From: Megalopta genalis
Lineage: Eukaryota; Arthropoda; Insecta; Hymenoptera; Halictidae
DNA: 64,000 bases
NCBI RefSeq assembly: GCF_051020955.1
Contig: NW_027476217.1
Location: 397,161 to 461,160, forward strand
Reading direction: 5' to 3'
Shown here piece by piece: positions 41,432-55,292 of this stretch (positions are counted from its first letter, which is position 1; the number at the start of each line of letters is the position of its first letter). The notes below the pieces were generated by a model, which made no database searches, had not been told where the DNA came from, and saw only the letters and a list, made by a program, of their open reading frames with translations. The translations under genes and the position numbers were made by a program.

Positions 41432-44400
41432 GTGATATAGCTTGAAATGCAGACGATCAAACGAGTTAGCTTCAAAATCCATGCGATAAACATGATTTAG
41501 CTTCAAATCAATGCGAAGTAGAAGGCTTAGCTTCCAATCCATGCGAAACAAATGATTTAGGTCCAGATACTTGCGGTATAAGTGATACAGCTTCAAATGC
41601 AGACGAAACAAACGAGTTAGCTTCATATCTATGCGAAAGCCATGATTTAGCTTCAAATCAATGCGATGTAGAAGGTTTACCTTCAAATCCATGCTTAACA
41701 AATGATTTAGCTTCGAATGCTTGCGATATGAATGATATAGCTTCAAATGCAGGCGAAACAAACGAGTTAGCTTCTAATCCATGCGAAACTCATGATTTAG
41801 CTTCAAATCAATGCGATGTGGAAGGTTTACCTTCAAATCCATGCTTAACAAATGATTTCGCTTCAAATATTTGCGATATAAATGATATAGCTTTAAATGC
41901 AGGCGAAACAAACGTGTTAGCTTCTAATCCATGCGAAACTCATGATTTAGCTTCAAATCAATGCGATGTAGGAGGTTTACCTTCAAATCCATGCTTAACA
42001 AATAATTTAGCTTCAGACACTTGGGATATAACTGATATAGCTTCAAATGCAGACGATCAAACGAGTTAGCTACATAATCCACGCGATAAATTTGATTTAG
42101 ATTCAAATCAATGCGAAGTAGAAGGATGAGCTTCAAATCCATGCAACACAAATGATTTAGCTTCAAATACTAGCGATATAAATGATATAGCTTCAAATGC
42201 AGGCGAAACAAACGAGTTAGCTCCTAATCCATGCGAAACTCATGATTTAGCTTCAAATCAATGCGATGTAGAAGGTTCACCTTCAAATCCATGCGCAACA
42301 AATGATTTAGCTTCAAACAGTTGGGATATAAGTGTTATAGCTTGAAATGCAGACGATCAAACGAGTTAGCTTCAAAATCCATGCGATAAACATGATTCAG
42401 CTTCAAATCAATGCGAAGTAGAAGGCTTAGCTTCCAATCCATGCGAAAGAAATGATTTAGGTCCAGATACTTTCGGTATAAGTGATACAGCTTCAAATGC
42501 AGACGAAACAAACGAGTTAGCTTCATATCTATGCGAAAGCCATGATTTAGCTTCAAATCAATGCGATGTAGAAGGTTTACCTTCAAATCCATGCTTAACA
42601 AATGATTTGGCTTCGAATACTTGCGATATGAATGATATAGCTTCAAATGCAGGCGAAACAAACGTGTTAGCTTCTAATCCATGCGAAACTCATGATTTAG
42701 TTTCAAATCAATGCGATGTAGAAGGTTTACCTTCAAATCCATGCTTAACAAATGATTTAGCTTCAAACACTTGGGATATAAGTGATATAGCTTCAAATGC
42801 AGACGATCAAACGAGTTAGCTTCAAAATCCATGCGATAAACTTGATTTAGCTTCAAATCAATGCGAAGTAGAAGGCTTAGCTTCCAATCCATGCGAAACA
42901 AATGATTTAGGTCCAGATACTTGCGGTATAAGTGATACAGCTTCAAATGCAGAAGAAACAAACGAGTTAGTTTCATATCTATGCGAAACCCATGATTTAG
43001 CTTCAAATCAATGCGATGTAGAAGGATTAGCTTCAAATCCATGATTAACAAATGATTTAGCTTCAAACACTTGGGATATAAGTGAAAAAGCTTCAAATGC
43101 AGACGATCAAACGAGTTAGCTTCAAAATCCATGCGATAAACTTGATTTAGCTTCAAATCAATGCAAAGTAGAAGGCTTAGCTTTTAATCCATGCGAAACA
43201 AATGATTTAGGTTCAGATACTTGCGGTATAAATGATACAGGTTCAAATGCAGACGAAACAAACGAGATAGCTTCATATCTATGCGAAACACATGATTTAG
43301 CTTCAATTCAATGCGATGTAGAAGGTTTACCTTCAAAACCATGCTTAACAAATGATTTAGCTTCAAACACTTGGGATATAAGTGATATGGCATCAAATGC
43401 AGACGATCAAACGAGTTAGCTTCAAAATCCATGCGATAAACTTGATTTAGCTTCAAATCAATGCGAAGTAGAACGATTAGCTTCCAATCCATGCGAAACA
43501 AATGATTTAGGTCCAGATACTTGCGGTATAAGTGATACAGCTTCAAATGCAGACGAAACAAACGAGTTAGCTTCATATCTATGCGAAAACCATGATTTAG
43601 CTTCAAATCAATGCGAAGTAGAAGGCTTAGCTTCAAATCCATGCGAAACTCATGATTTAGCTTCAAATCAATGCGAAGTAGAAGGTTTACCTTCAAATCC
43701 ATGCTTAAAAAATGATTTAGGTTCAAACACTTGGGATATAAGTGATATGGCATCAAATGCAGACGATCAAACGAGTTAGCTTCAAAATCCATGCGATAAA
43801 CTTGATTTAGCTTCAAATCAATGCGAAGTAGAAGTATGAGCTGCAAATCCATGCAACACAAATGATTTAGCTTCAAATACTTGCGACATAAATGATATAG
43901 CTTCAAATGCAGGCGAAACAAACGAGTTAGCTTCTAATCCATGCGAAACTCATGATTTAGCTTCAAATCAATGCGATGTAGAAGGTTCACCTTTAAATCC
44001 ATGCGCAACAAATGATTTAGCTTCAAACAGTTGGGATATAAGTGATATAGCTTGAAATGCAGACGATCAAAACAGTTAGCTTCAAAATCCATGCGATAAA
44101 CTTGATTTAGCTTCAAATCAATGCGAAGTAGAAGGCTTAGCTTCAAATCCATGCGAAACAAATGATTTAGGTTCAGATACTTGCGGTATAAATGATACAG
44201 CTTCAAATGCAGACGAAACAAACGAGTTAGCTTCATATCTATGCGAAAGCCATGATTTAGCTTCAAATCAATGCGATGTAGAAGGTTTACCTTCAAATCC
44301 ATGCTTAACAAATGATTTGGCTTCGAATGCTTGCGATATGAATGATATAGCTTCAAATGCAGGCGAAACAAACGAGTTAGCTTCTAATCCATGCGAAACT

Positions 44401-45254
44401 CATGATTTAGCTTCAAATCAATGCGATGTAGGAGGTTTACCTTCAAATCCATGCTTAACAAATAATTTAGCTTCGGACACTTGGGATATAACTGATATAG
44501 CTTCAAATGCAGACGATCAAACGAGTTAGCTACATAATCCACGCGATAAATTTGATTTAGATTCAAATCAATGCGAAGTAGAAGGATGAGCTTCAAATCC
44601 ATGCAACACAAATGATTTAGCTTCAAATACTAGCGATATAAATGATATAGCTTCAAATGCAGGCGAAACAAACGAGTTAGCTCCTAATCCATGCGAAACT
44701 CATGATTTAGCTTCAAATCAATGCGATGTAGAAGGTTCACCTTCAAATCCATGCGCAACAAATGATTTAGCTTCAAACAGTTGGGATATAAGTGTTATAG
44801 CTTGAAATGCAGACGATCAAACGAGTTAGCTTCAAAATCCATGCGATAAACATGATTCAGCTTCAAATCAATGCGAAGTAGAAGGCTTAGCTTCCAATCC
44901 ATGCGAAAGAAATGATTTAGGTCCAGATACTTTCGGTATAAGTGATACAGCTTCAAATGCAGACGAAACAAACGAGTTAGCTTCATATCTATGCGAAAGC
45001 CATGATTTAGCTTCAAATCAATGCGATGTAGAAGGTTTACCTTCAAATCCATGCTTAACAAATGATTTGGCTTCGAATACTTGCGATATGAATGATATAG
45101 CTTCAAATGCAGGCGAAACAAACGTGTTAGCTTCTAATCCATGCGAAACTCATGATTTAGCTTCAAATCAATGCGATGTAGAAGGTTTACCTTCAAATCC
45201 ATGCTTAACAAATGATTTAGCTTCAAACACTTGGGATATAAGTGATATAGCTTC

Positions 45255-47785
45255 AAATGCAGACGATCAAACGAGTTAGCTTCAAAATCCATGCGATAAA
45301 CTTGATTTAGCTTCAAATCAATGCGAAGTAGAAGGCTTAGCTTCCAATCCATGCGAAACAAATGATTTAGGTCCAGATACTTGCGGTATAAGTGATACAG
45401 CTTCAAATGCAGAAGAAACAAACGAGTTAGTTTCATATCTATGCGAAACCCATGATTTAGCTTCAAATCAATGCGATGTAGAAGGATTAGCTTCAAATCC
45501 ATGATTAACAAATGATTTAGCTTCAAACACTTGGGATATAAGTGAAAAAGCTTCAAATGCAGACGATCAAACGAGTTAGCTTCAAAATCCATGCGATAAA
45601 CTTGATTTAGCTTCAAATCAATGCAAAGTAGAAGGCTTAGCTTTTAATCCATGCGAAACAAATGATTTAGGTTCAGATACTTGCGGTATAAATGATACAG
45701 GTTCAAATGCAGACGAAACAAACGAGATAGCTTCATATCTATGCGAAACACATGATTTAGCTTCAAATCAATGCGATGTAGAAGGTTTACCTTCAAAACC
45801 ATGCTTAACAAATGATTTAGCTTCAAACACTTGGGATATAAGTGATATGGCATCAAATGCAGACGATCAAACGAGTTAGCTTCAAAATCCATGCGATAAA
45901 CTTGATTTAGCTTCAAATCAATGCGAAGTAGAACGATTAGCTTCCAATCCATGCGAAACAAATGATTTAGGTCCAGATACTTGCGGTATAAGTGATACAG
46001 CTTCAAATGCAGACGAAACAAACGAGTTAGCTTCATATCTATGCGAAAACCATGATTTAGCTTCAAATCAATGCGAAGTAGAAGGCTTAGCTTCAAATCC
46101 ATGCGAAACTCATGATTTAGCTTCAAATCAATGCGAAGTAGAAGGTTTACCTTCAAATCCATGCTTAAAAAATGATTTAGGTTCAAACACTTGGGATATA
46201 AGTGATATGGCATCAAATGCAGACGATCAAACGAGTTAGCTTCAAAATCCATGCGATAAACTTGATTTAGCTTCAAATCAATGCGAAGTAGAAGTATGAG
46301 CTGCAAATCCATGCAACACAAATGATTTAGCTTCAAATACTTGCGACATAAATGATATAGCTTCAAATGCAGGCGAAACAAACGAGTTAGCTTCTAATCC
46401 ATGCGAAACTCATGATTTAGCTTCAAATCAATGCGATGTAGAAGGTTCACCTTTAAATCCATGCGCAACAAATGATTTAGCTTCAAACAGTTGGGATATA
46501 AGTGATATAGCTTGAAATGCAGACGATCAAACGAGTTAGCTTCAAAATCCATGCGATAAACTTGATTTAGCTTCAAATCAATGCGAAGTAGAAGGCTTAG
46601 CTTCCAATCCATGCGAAACAAATGATTTAGGTCCAGATACTTGCGGTATAAGTGATACAGCTTCAAATGCAGAAGAAACAAACGAGTTAGTTTCATATCT
46701 ATGCGAAACCCATGATTTAGCTTCAAATCAATGCGATGTAGAAGGATTAGCTTCAAATCCATGATTAACAAATGATTTAGCTTCAAACACTTGGGATATA
46801 AGTGAAAAAGCTTCAAATGCAGACGATCAAACGAGTTAGCTTCAAAATCCATGCGATAAACTTGATTTAGCTTCAAATCAATGCAAAGTAGAAGGCTTAG
46901 CTTTTAATCCATGCGAAACAAATGATTTAGGTTCAGATACTTGCGGTATAAATGATACAGGTTCAAATGCAGACGAAACAAACGAGATAGCTTCATATCT
47001 ATGCGAAACACATGATTTAGCTTCAAATCAATGCGATGTAGAAGGTTTACCTTCAAAACCATGCTTAACAAATGATTTAGCTTCAAACACTTGGGATATA
47101 AGTGATATGGCATCAAATGCAGACGATCAAACGAGTTAGCTTCAAAATCCATGCGATAAACTTGATTTAGCTTCAAATCAATGCGAAGTAGAACGATTAG
47201 CTTCCAATCCATGCGAAACAAATGATTTAGGTCCAGATACTTGCGGTATAAGTGATACAGCTTCAAATGCAGACGAAACAAACGAGTTAGCTTCATATCT
47301 ATGCGAAAACCATGATTTAGCTTCAAATCAATGCGAAGTAGAAGGCTTAGCTTCAAATCCATGCGAAACTCATGATTTAGCTTCAAATCAATGCGAAGTA
47401 GAAGGTTTACCTTCAAATCCATGCTTAAAAAATGATTTAGGTTCAAACACTTGGGATATAAGTGATATGGCATCAAATGCAGACGATCAAACGAGTTAGC
47501 TTCAAAATCCATGCGATAAACTTGATTTAGCTTCAAATCAATGCGAAGTAGAAGTATGAGCTGCAAATCCATGCAACACAAATGATTTAGCTTCAAATAC
47601 TTGCGACATAAATGATATAGCTTCAAATGCAGGCGAAACAAACGAGTTAGCTTCTAATCCATGCGAAACACATGATTTAGCTTCAAATCAATGCGATGTA
47701 GAAGGTTCACCTTTAAATCCATGCGCAACAAATGATTTAGCTTCAAACAGTTGGGATATAAGTGATATAGCTTGAAATGCAGACG
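45255..47785. repeat. 1,260-bp tandem duplication
   Basis: About 45,255-46,514 and 46,515-47,774 are adjacent copies of 42 units. Within them I saw one difference in the lines compared, T at 46,410 and A at 47,670. The duplication adds exactly 1,260 bp to the long-range offset (10,770 to 12,030), so it followed the 10.8-kb duplication in this part of the array. Confidence 0.85.
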
Positions 47786-50750
47786 ATCAAAACAGTTAGC
47801 TTCAAAATCCATGCGATAAACTTGATTTAGCTTCAAATCAATGCGAAGTAGAAGGCTTAGCTTCAAATCCATGCGAAACAAATGATTTAGGTTCAGATAC
47901 TTGCGGTATAAATGATACAGCTTCAAATGCAGACGAAACAAACGAGTTAGCTTCATATCTATGCGAAAGCCATGATTTAGCTTCAAATCAATGCGATGTA
48001 GAAGGTTTACCTTCAAATCCATGCTTAACAAATGATTTAGCTTCGAATACTTGCGATATGAATGATATAGCTTCAAATGCAGGCGAAACAAACGTGTTAG
48101 CTTCTAATCCATGCGAAACTCATGATTTAGCTTCAAATCAATGCGATGTAGAAGGTTTACCTTCAAATCCATGCTTAACAAATGATTTAGCTTCAAACAC
48201 TTGGGATATAAGTGATATAGCTTCAAATGCAGACGATCAAACGAGTTAGCTTCAAAATCCATGCGATAAACTTGATTTAGCTTCAAATCAATGCGAAGTA
48301 GAAGGCTTAGCTTCCAATCCATGCGAAACAAATGATTTAGGTCCAGATACTTGCGGTATAAGTGATACAGCTTCAAATGCAGAAGAAACAAACGAGTTAG
48401 TTTCATATCTATGCGAAACCCATGATTTAGCTTCAAATCAATGCGATGTAGAAGGATTAGCTTCAAATCCTTGATTAACAAATGATTTAGCTTCGAATAC
48501 TTGCGAAATGAATGATATAGCTTCAAATGCAGGCGAAACAAACGTGTTAGCTTCTAATCCATGCGAAACTCGTGATTTAGCTTCAAATCAATGCGATGTA
48601 GAAGGTTTACCTTCAAATCCATGCTTAACAAATGATTTAGCTTCAAACACTTGGGATATAAGTGAAAAAGCTTCAAATGCAGACGATCAAACGAGTTAGC
48701 TTCAAAATCCATGCGATAAACTTGATTTAGCTTCAAATCAATGCAAAGTAGAAGGCTTAGCTTCTAATCCATGCGAAACAAATGATTCAGGTTCAGATAC
48801 TTGCGGTATAAATGATACAGCTTCAAATGCAGACGAAACAAACGAGATAGCTTCATATCTATGCGAAACACATGATTTAGCTTCAAATCAATGCGATGTA
48901 GAAGGTTTACCTTCAAATCCATGCTTAACAAATGATTTAGCTTCGAATACTTGCGATATGAATGATATAGCTTCAAATGCAGGCGAAACAAACGTGTTAG
49001 CTTCTAATCCATGCGAAACTCATGATTTAGCTTCAAATCAATGCGATGTAGAAGGTTTACCTTCAAATCCATGCGCAACAAATGATTTAGCTTCAAACAG
49101 TTGGGATATAAGTGTTATAGCTTGAAATGCAGACGATCAAACGAGTTAGCTTCAAAATCCATGCGATAAACATGATTCAGCTTCAAATCAATGCGAAGTA
49201 GAAGGCTTAGCTTCCAATCCATGCGAAAGAAATGATTTAGGTCCAGATACTTTCGGTATAAGTGATACAGCTTCAAATGCAGACGAAACAAACGAGTTAG
49301 CTTCATATCTATGCGAAAGCCATGATTTAGCTTCAAATCAATGCGATGTAGAAGGTTTACCTTCAAATCCATGCTTAACAAATGATTTGGCTTCGAATAC
49401 TTGCGATATGAATGATATAGCTTCCAATGCAGGCGAAACAAACGTGTTAGCTTCTAATCCATGCGAAACTCATGATTTAGCTTCAAATCAATGCGATGTA
49501 GAAGGTTTACCTTCAAATCCATGCTTAACAAATGATTTAGCTTCAAACACTTGGGATATAAGTGATATAGCTTCAAATGCAGACGATCAAACGAGTTAGC
49601 TTCAAAATCCATGCGATAAACTTGATTTAGCTTCAAATCAATGCGAAGTAGAAGGCTTAGCTTCCAATCCATGCGAAACAAATGATTTAGGTCCAGATAC
49701 TTGCGGTATAAGTGATACAGCTTCAAATGCAGAAGAAACAAACGAGTTAGTTTCATATCTATGCGAAACCCATGATTTAGCTTCAAATCAATGCGATGTA
49801 GAAGGATTAGCTTCAAATCCATGATTAACAAATGATTTAGCTTCAAACACTTGGGATATAAGTGAAAAAGCTTCAAATGCAGACGATCAAACGAGTTAGC
49901 TTCAAAATCCATGCGATAAACTTGATTTAGCTTCAAATCAATGCAAAGTAGAAGGTATACCTTCAAATCCATGCTTAACAAATGATTTAGCTTCAAATAC
50001 TTGCGATATAAATGATATAGCTTCAAATGCAGGCGAAACAAACGTGTTAGCTTCTAATCCATGCGAAACTCATGATTTAGCTTCAAATCAATGCGATGTA
50101 GAAGGTTTACCTTCAAATCCATGCTTAAAAAATGATTTAGCTTCAAACACTTGGGATATAAGTGATATGGCATCAAATGCAGACGATCAAACGAGTTAGT
50201 TTCATAATCCACGCGATAAATTTGATTTAGCTTCAAATCAATGCGATGTAGAAAGTTTACCTTCAAATCCATGCTTAACAAATGATTTAGCTTCAAATAC
50301 TTGCGATGTAAATGATATAGCTTCAAATGCAGGCGAAACAAACGAGTTAGCATCTAATCCATGCGAAACTCATGATTTAGCTTCAAATCAATGCGATGTA
50401 GAAGTTTCACCTTCAAATCCATACGCAACAAATGATTTAGCTTCAAACAGTTCGGATATAAGTGATATAGCTTGAAATGCAGACGATCAAACGAGTAAGC
50501 TTCAAAATCTATGCGATAAACTTGATTTAGCTTCAAATCAATGCGAAGTAGAAGGCTTAGCTTCCAATCCATGCGAAACAAATGATTTAGGTTCAGATAC
50601 TTGCGGTATAAGTGATACAGCTTCAAATGCAGACGAAACAAACGAGTTAGCTTCATATCTATGCGAAACACATGATATAGCTTCAAATCAATGCGATGTA
50701 GAAGGTTTACCTTCAAATCCATGCTTAACAAATGATTTAGCTTCAAACAG

Positions 50751-51950
50751 TTCGGATATAAGTGATATAGCTAGAAATGCAGACGATCAAACGAGTAAGC
50801 TTCAAAATCTATGCGATAAACTTGATTTAGCTTCAAATCAATGCGAAGTAGAAGGCTTAGCTTCCAATCCATGCGAAACAAATGATTTAGGTTCAGATAC
50901 TTGCGGTATAAGTGATACAGCTTCAAATGCAGACGAAACAAACGAGTTAGCTTCTAATCCATGCGAAACTCATGATTTAGCTTCAAATCAATGCGATCTA
51001 GAAGGTTTACCTTCAAATCCATGCTTAACAAATGATTTCGATTCAAATACTTGCGATATAAATGATATAGCTTCAAATGCAGGCGAAACAAACGTGTTAG
51101 CTTCTAATCCATGCGAAACTCATGATTTAGCTTCAAATCAATGCGATGTAGGAGGTTTACCTTCAAATCCATGCTTAACAAATAATTTAGCTTCAAACAC
51201 TTGGGACATAAGTGATATAGCTTCAAATGCAGACGATCAAACGAGTTAGCTTCAAAACCCACGCGATAAATTTGATTTAGCTTCAAATCAATGCGATGTA
51301 GAAGGTTTACCTTCAAATCCATGCTTAACAAATGATTTAGCTTCAAACAGTTCGGATATAAGTGATATAGCTAGAAATGCAGACGATCAAACGAGTAAGC
51401 TTCAAAATCTATGCGATAAACTTGATTTAGCTTCAAATCAATGCGAAGTAGAAGGCTTAGCTTCCAATCCATGCGAAACAAATGATTTAGGTTCAGATAC
51501 TTGCGGTATAAGTGATACAGCTTCAAATGCAGACGAAACAAACGAGTTAGCTTCTAATCCATGCGAAACTCATGATTTAGCTTCAAATCAATGCGATCTA
51601 GAAGGTTTACCTTCAAATCCATGCTTAACAAATGATTTCGCTTCAAATACTTGCGATATAAATGATATAGCTTCAAATGCAGGCGAAGCAAACGTGTTAG
51701 CTTCTAATCCATGCGAAACTCATGATTTAGCTTCAAATCAATGCAATGTAGGAGGTTTACCTTCAAATCCATGCTTAACAAATAATTTAGCTTCAAACAC
51801 TTGGGACATAAGTGATATAGCTTCAAATGCAGGCGAAACAAACGTGTTAGATTCTAATCCATGCGAAACTCATGATTTAGCTTCAAATCAATGCGATGTA
51901 GAAGGTTTACCTTCAAATCCATGCATAACAAATAATTTAGCTTCAAACAC
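50751..51950. repeat. 600-bp tandem duplication in block C
   Basis: About 50,751-51,350 and 51,351 onward match at offset 600. Both carry the private variant CTAGAAATGC in slot 5 (50,771 and 51,371) and GATCTAGAAGG in slot 2 near 50,996 and 51,596. They diverge by substitutions such as GATTTCGATTC versus GATTTCGCTTC near 51,035 and 51,635. Confidence 0.7.
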
Positions 51951-52293
51951 TTGGGACAAAAGTGATATAGCTTCAAATGCAGACGATCAAACGAGTTAGC
52001 TTCAAAATCCACGCGATAAATTTGATTTAGCTTCAAATCAATGCGATGTAGAAGGTTTACCTTCAAATCCATGCTTAACAAATGATTTAGCTTCAAATAC
52101 TTGCGATGTAAATGATATAGCTTCAAATGCAGGCGAAACAAACGAGTTAGCATCTAATCCATGCGAAACTCATGATTTAGCTTCAAATCAATGCGATGTA
52201 GAAGGTTTACCTTTAAAACCATGCTTAACAAATGATTTCGCTTCAAATACTTGCGATATAAATGATATAGCTTCAAATGCAGGCGAAACAAAC

Positions 52294-53800
52294 GTGTTAG
52301 CATCTAATCCATGCGAAACTCATGATTTAGCTTCAAATCAATGCGATCTAGAAGGTTTACCTTCAAATCCATGCTTAACAAATGATTTCGATTCAAATAC
52401 TTGCGATATAAATGATATAGCTTCAAATGCAGGCGAAACAAACGTGTTAGCTTCTAATCCATGCGAAACTCATGATTTAGCTTCAAATCAATGCGATGTA
52501 GGAGGTTTACCTTCAAATCCATGCTTAACAAATAATTTAGCTTCAAACACTTGGGACATAAGTGATATAGCTTCAAATGCAGACGATCAAACGAGTTAGC
52601 TTCAAAATCCACGCGATAAATTTGATTTAGCTTCAAATCAATGCGATGTAGAAGGTTTACCTTCAAATCCATGCTTAACAAATGATTTAGCTTCAAATAC
52701 TTGCGATGTAAATGATATAGCTTCAAATGCAGGCGAAACAAACGAGTTAGCATCTAATCCATGCGAAACTCATGATTTAGCTTCAAATCAATGCGATGTA
52801 GAAGTTTCACCTTCAAATCCATGCGCAACAAATGATTTAGCTTCAAACAGTTCGGATATAAGTGATATAGCTTGAAATGCAGACGATCAAACGAGTAAGC
52901 TTCAAAATCTATGCGATAAACTTGATTTAGCTTCAAATCAATGCGAACTAGAAGGCTTAGCTTCCAATCCATGCGAAACAAATGATTTAGATTCAGATAC
53001 TTGCGGTATAAGTGATACAGCTTCAAATGCAGACGAAACAAACGAGTTAGCTTCTAATCCATGCGAAACTCATGATTTAGCTTCAAATCAATGCGATGTA
53101 GACGGTTTACCTTTAAAACCATGCTTAACAAATGATTTCGCTTCAAATACTTGCGATATAAATGATATAGCTTCAAATGCAGGCGAAACAAACGTGTTAG
53201 CTTCTAATCCATGCGAAACTCATGATTTAGCTTCAAATCAATGCGATGTAGGAGGTTTACCTTCAAATCCATGCTTAACAAATAATTTAGCTTCAAACAC
53301 TTGGGACATAAGTGATATAGCTTCAAATGCAGACGATCAAACGAGTTAGCTTCAAAATCCACGCGATAAATTTGATTTAGCTTCAAATCAATGCGATGTA
53401 GAAGGTTTACCTTCAAATCCATGCTTAACAAATGATTTAGCTTCAAATACTTGCGATGTAAATGATATAGCTTCAAATGCAGGCGAAACAAACGAGTTAG
53501 CATCTAATCCATGCGAAACTCATGATTTAGCTTCAAATCAATGCGATGTAGAAGTTTCACCTTCAAATCCATGCGCAACAAATGATTTAGCTTCAAACAG
53601 TTCGGATATAAGTGATATAGCTTGAAATGCAGACGATCAAACGAGTAAGCTTCAAAATCTATGCGATAAACTTGATTTAGCTTCAAATCAATGCGAAGTA
53701 GAAGGCTTAGCTTCCAATCCATTCGAAACAAATGATTTAGGTTCAGATACTTGCGGTATAAGTGATACAGCTTCAAATGCAGACGAAACAAACGAGTTAG
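52294..53800. repeat. 750-bp tandem duplication in block C
   Basis: About 52,454-53,050 matches 53,204-53,800 at offset 750, including the GTAAATGATA slot 4, the CATCTAATCC slot 1 (52,751 and 53,501) and GAAGTTTCACC (52,801 and 53,551). A further related segment at about 51,694-52,000 matches 53,944-54,249 at 2,250, three times 750. Confidence 0.7.
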
Positions 53801-54280
53801 CTTCTAATCCATGCGAAACTCATGATTTAGCTTCAAATCAATGCGATGTAGAAGGTTTACCTTCAAATCCATGCTTAACAAATGATTTCGCTTCAAATAC
53901 TTGCGATATAAATGATATAGCTTCAAATGCAGGCGAAGCAAACGTGTTAGCTTCTAATCCATGCGAAACTCATGATTTAGCTTCAAATCAATGCAATGTA
54001 GGAGGTTTACCTTCAAATCCATGCTTAACAAATAATTTAGCTTCAAACACTTGGGACATAAGTGATATAGCTTCAAATGCAGGCGAAACAAACGTGTTAG
54101 ATTCTAATCCATGCGAAACTAATGATTTAGCTTCAAATCAATGCGATGTAGGAGGTTTACCTTCAAATCCATGCTTAACAAATAATTTAGCTACAAACAC
54201 TTGGGACATAAGTGATATAGCTTCAAAAGCAGACGATCAAACGAGTTAGCTTCAAAATCCATGCGATAAACTTGATTTAG

Positions 54281-54400
54281 CTTCAAATCAATGCGAAGTA
54301 GAAGGATGAGCTTCAAATCCATGCAACACAAATGATTTAGCTTCAAATCAATGCGAAGTGGAAGGATGAGCTTCAAATCCATGCAACACAAATGATTTAG
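54281..54400. repeat. 60-bp duplication of slots 2-3
   Basis: The pair of units at about 54,281-54,340 (slot 2 with GAAGTAGAAGG, slot 3 with ATGCAACACA) is repeated at about 54,341-54,400 with one difference (GAAGTGGAAGG). The order reads 1-2-3-2-3-4-5. It is immediately followed by the 1-bp deletion near 54,425 that ends the long in-register run. Confidence 0.85.
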
Positions 54401-55202
54401 CTTCAAATACTAGCGATATAAATGAATAGCTTCAAATGCAGGCGTAACAAACGAGTTAGCTTCTAATCCATGCGAAACTCATGATTTAGCTTCAAATCAA
54501 TGCGATGTAGAAGGTTTACCTTCAAATCCATGCGCATCAAATGATTTAGCTTCAAACACTTGGGATATAAGTGATATAGCTTCAAATGCAGACGATCAAA
54601 CGAGTTAGTTTCATAATCCACGCGATAAATTTGATTTAGCTTCTAATCAATGCGAAGTAGAAGGATTAGCTTCAAATCCATGCAACACAAATGATTTAGC
54701 TTCAAATACTAGCGATATAAATGATATAGCTTCAAATGCTGGCGAAACAAACGAGTTAGCTTCTAATCCATGCGAAACTCATGATTTAGCTTCAAATCAA
54801 TGCGATGTAGAAGGTTTACCTTCAAATCCATGCGCAACAAATGATTTAGCTTCAAACACTTGGGATATAAGTGATATATCTTCAAATGCAGACGATCAAA
54901 CGAGTTAGTTTCATAATCCACGCGATAAATTTGATTTAGCTTCAAATCAATGCGAAGTAGAAGGATGAGCTTCAAATCCATGCAACACAAATGATTTAGC
55001 TTCAAATACTAGCGATATAAATGATATAGCTTCAAATGCTGGCGAAACAAACGAGTTAGCTTCTAATCCTTGCGAAACTCATGATTTAGCTTCAAATCAA
55101 TGCGAAGTAGAAGGTTCACCTTCAAATCCATGCGCAACGAATGATTTAGCTTCAGACACTTGGGATATAAGTGATATTGCTTCAAATGCAGACGATCAAA
55201 CG

Positions 55203-55292
55203 AGTTGGCTTCAAGTCCACGCGAAACAGGTGATTTAGCTTCAGAGATTTGCGATATAAGTGATATAGCTTCAAATGCAGAAGAAACAAACG
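55203..55292. repeat. 90-bp trimer lacking slots 2-3
   Basis: A divergent slot 1 (TTGGCTTCAAGTCCACGCG) is followed directly by slot 4 (reading SEICDISD) and slot 5, so 60 bp are missing. One base is also lost at the slot 5/slot 1 junction (AGTTGGCTTC), which puts the plus frame back in phase without a stop. A second copy begins at about 56,192 (offset 989, that is 990 minus 1). Confidence 0.8.

Larger units (their letters stand above)
29500..48915. repeat. 10.8-12-kb long-range HOR of block B
   Basis: About 29.5-32.0 kb matches 40.3-42.7 kb at offset 10,770. About 32.2-33.4 kb matches 43.1-44.3 kb at 10,920. About 33.6-35.6 kb matches 44.4-46.4 kb at 10,770 again. About 34.9-36.88 kb matches 46.9-48.91 kb at 12,030. 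Every change of offset is a multiple of 30 (150, 150 and 1,260). The 12,030 offset comes from an additional 1,260-bp duplication. The rare AATGATTCAGG at 36,751 and 48,781 is one shared mark. Confidence 0.75.
26200..50195. repeat. Block B: central subfamily
   Basis: The block is recognised by slot 4 units with CTTCAAACAGTTGGGATA, slot 3 TTCACCTTCAAATCCATGCG followed by CAACA, slot 1 ATAAACATGATT, slot 3 CATGATTAAC, and slot 2 GATGTAGGAGG. It has no 28-bp units and no X pentamers. It contains the closest duplications of the window (2.1, 1.26, 2.46/2.61 and 3.0 kb) and a larger period of about 10.8-12 kb. No gene or unique stretch was seen. Confidence 0.75.
29206..54420. repeat. 25.2-kb stretch in unbroken 30-bp register
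   Basis: After a 1-bp deletion near 29,206 the repeat phase does not change until a 1-bp deletion near 54,425. That is about 840 consecutive units without a net insertion or deletion other than whole units. The balanced -1/+1 pair at slot 5/slot 1 junctions is part of the type A pentamer and does not alter the phase. Several stop codons lie in this stretch, so length is conserved where coding is not. Confidence 0.85.
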
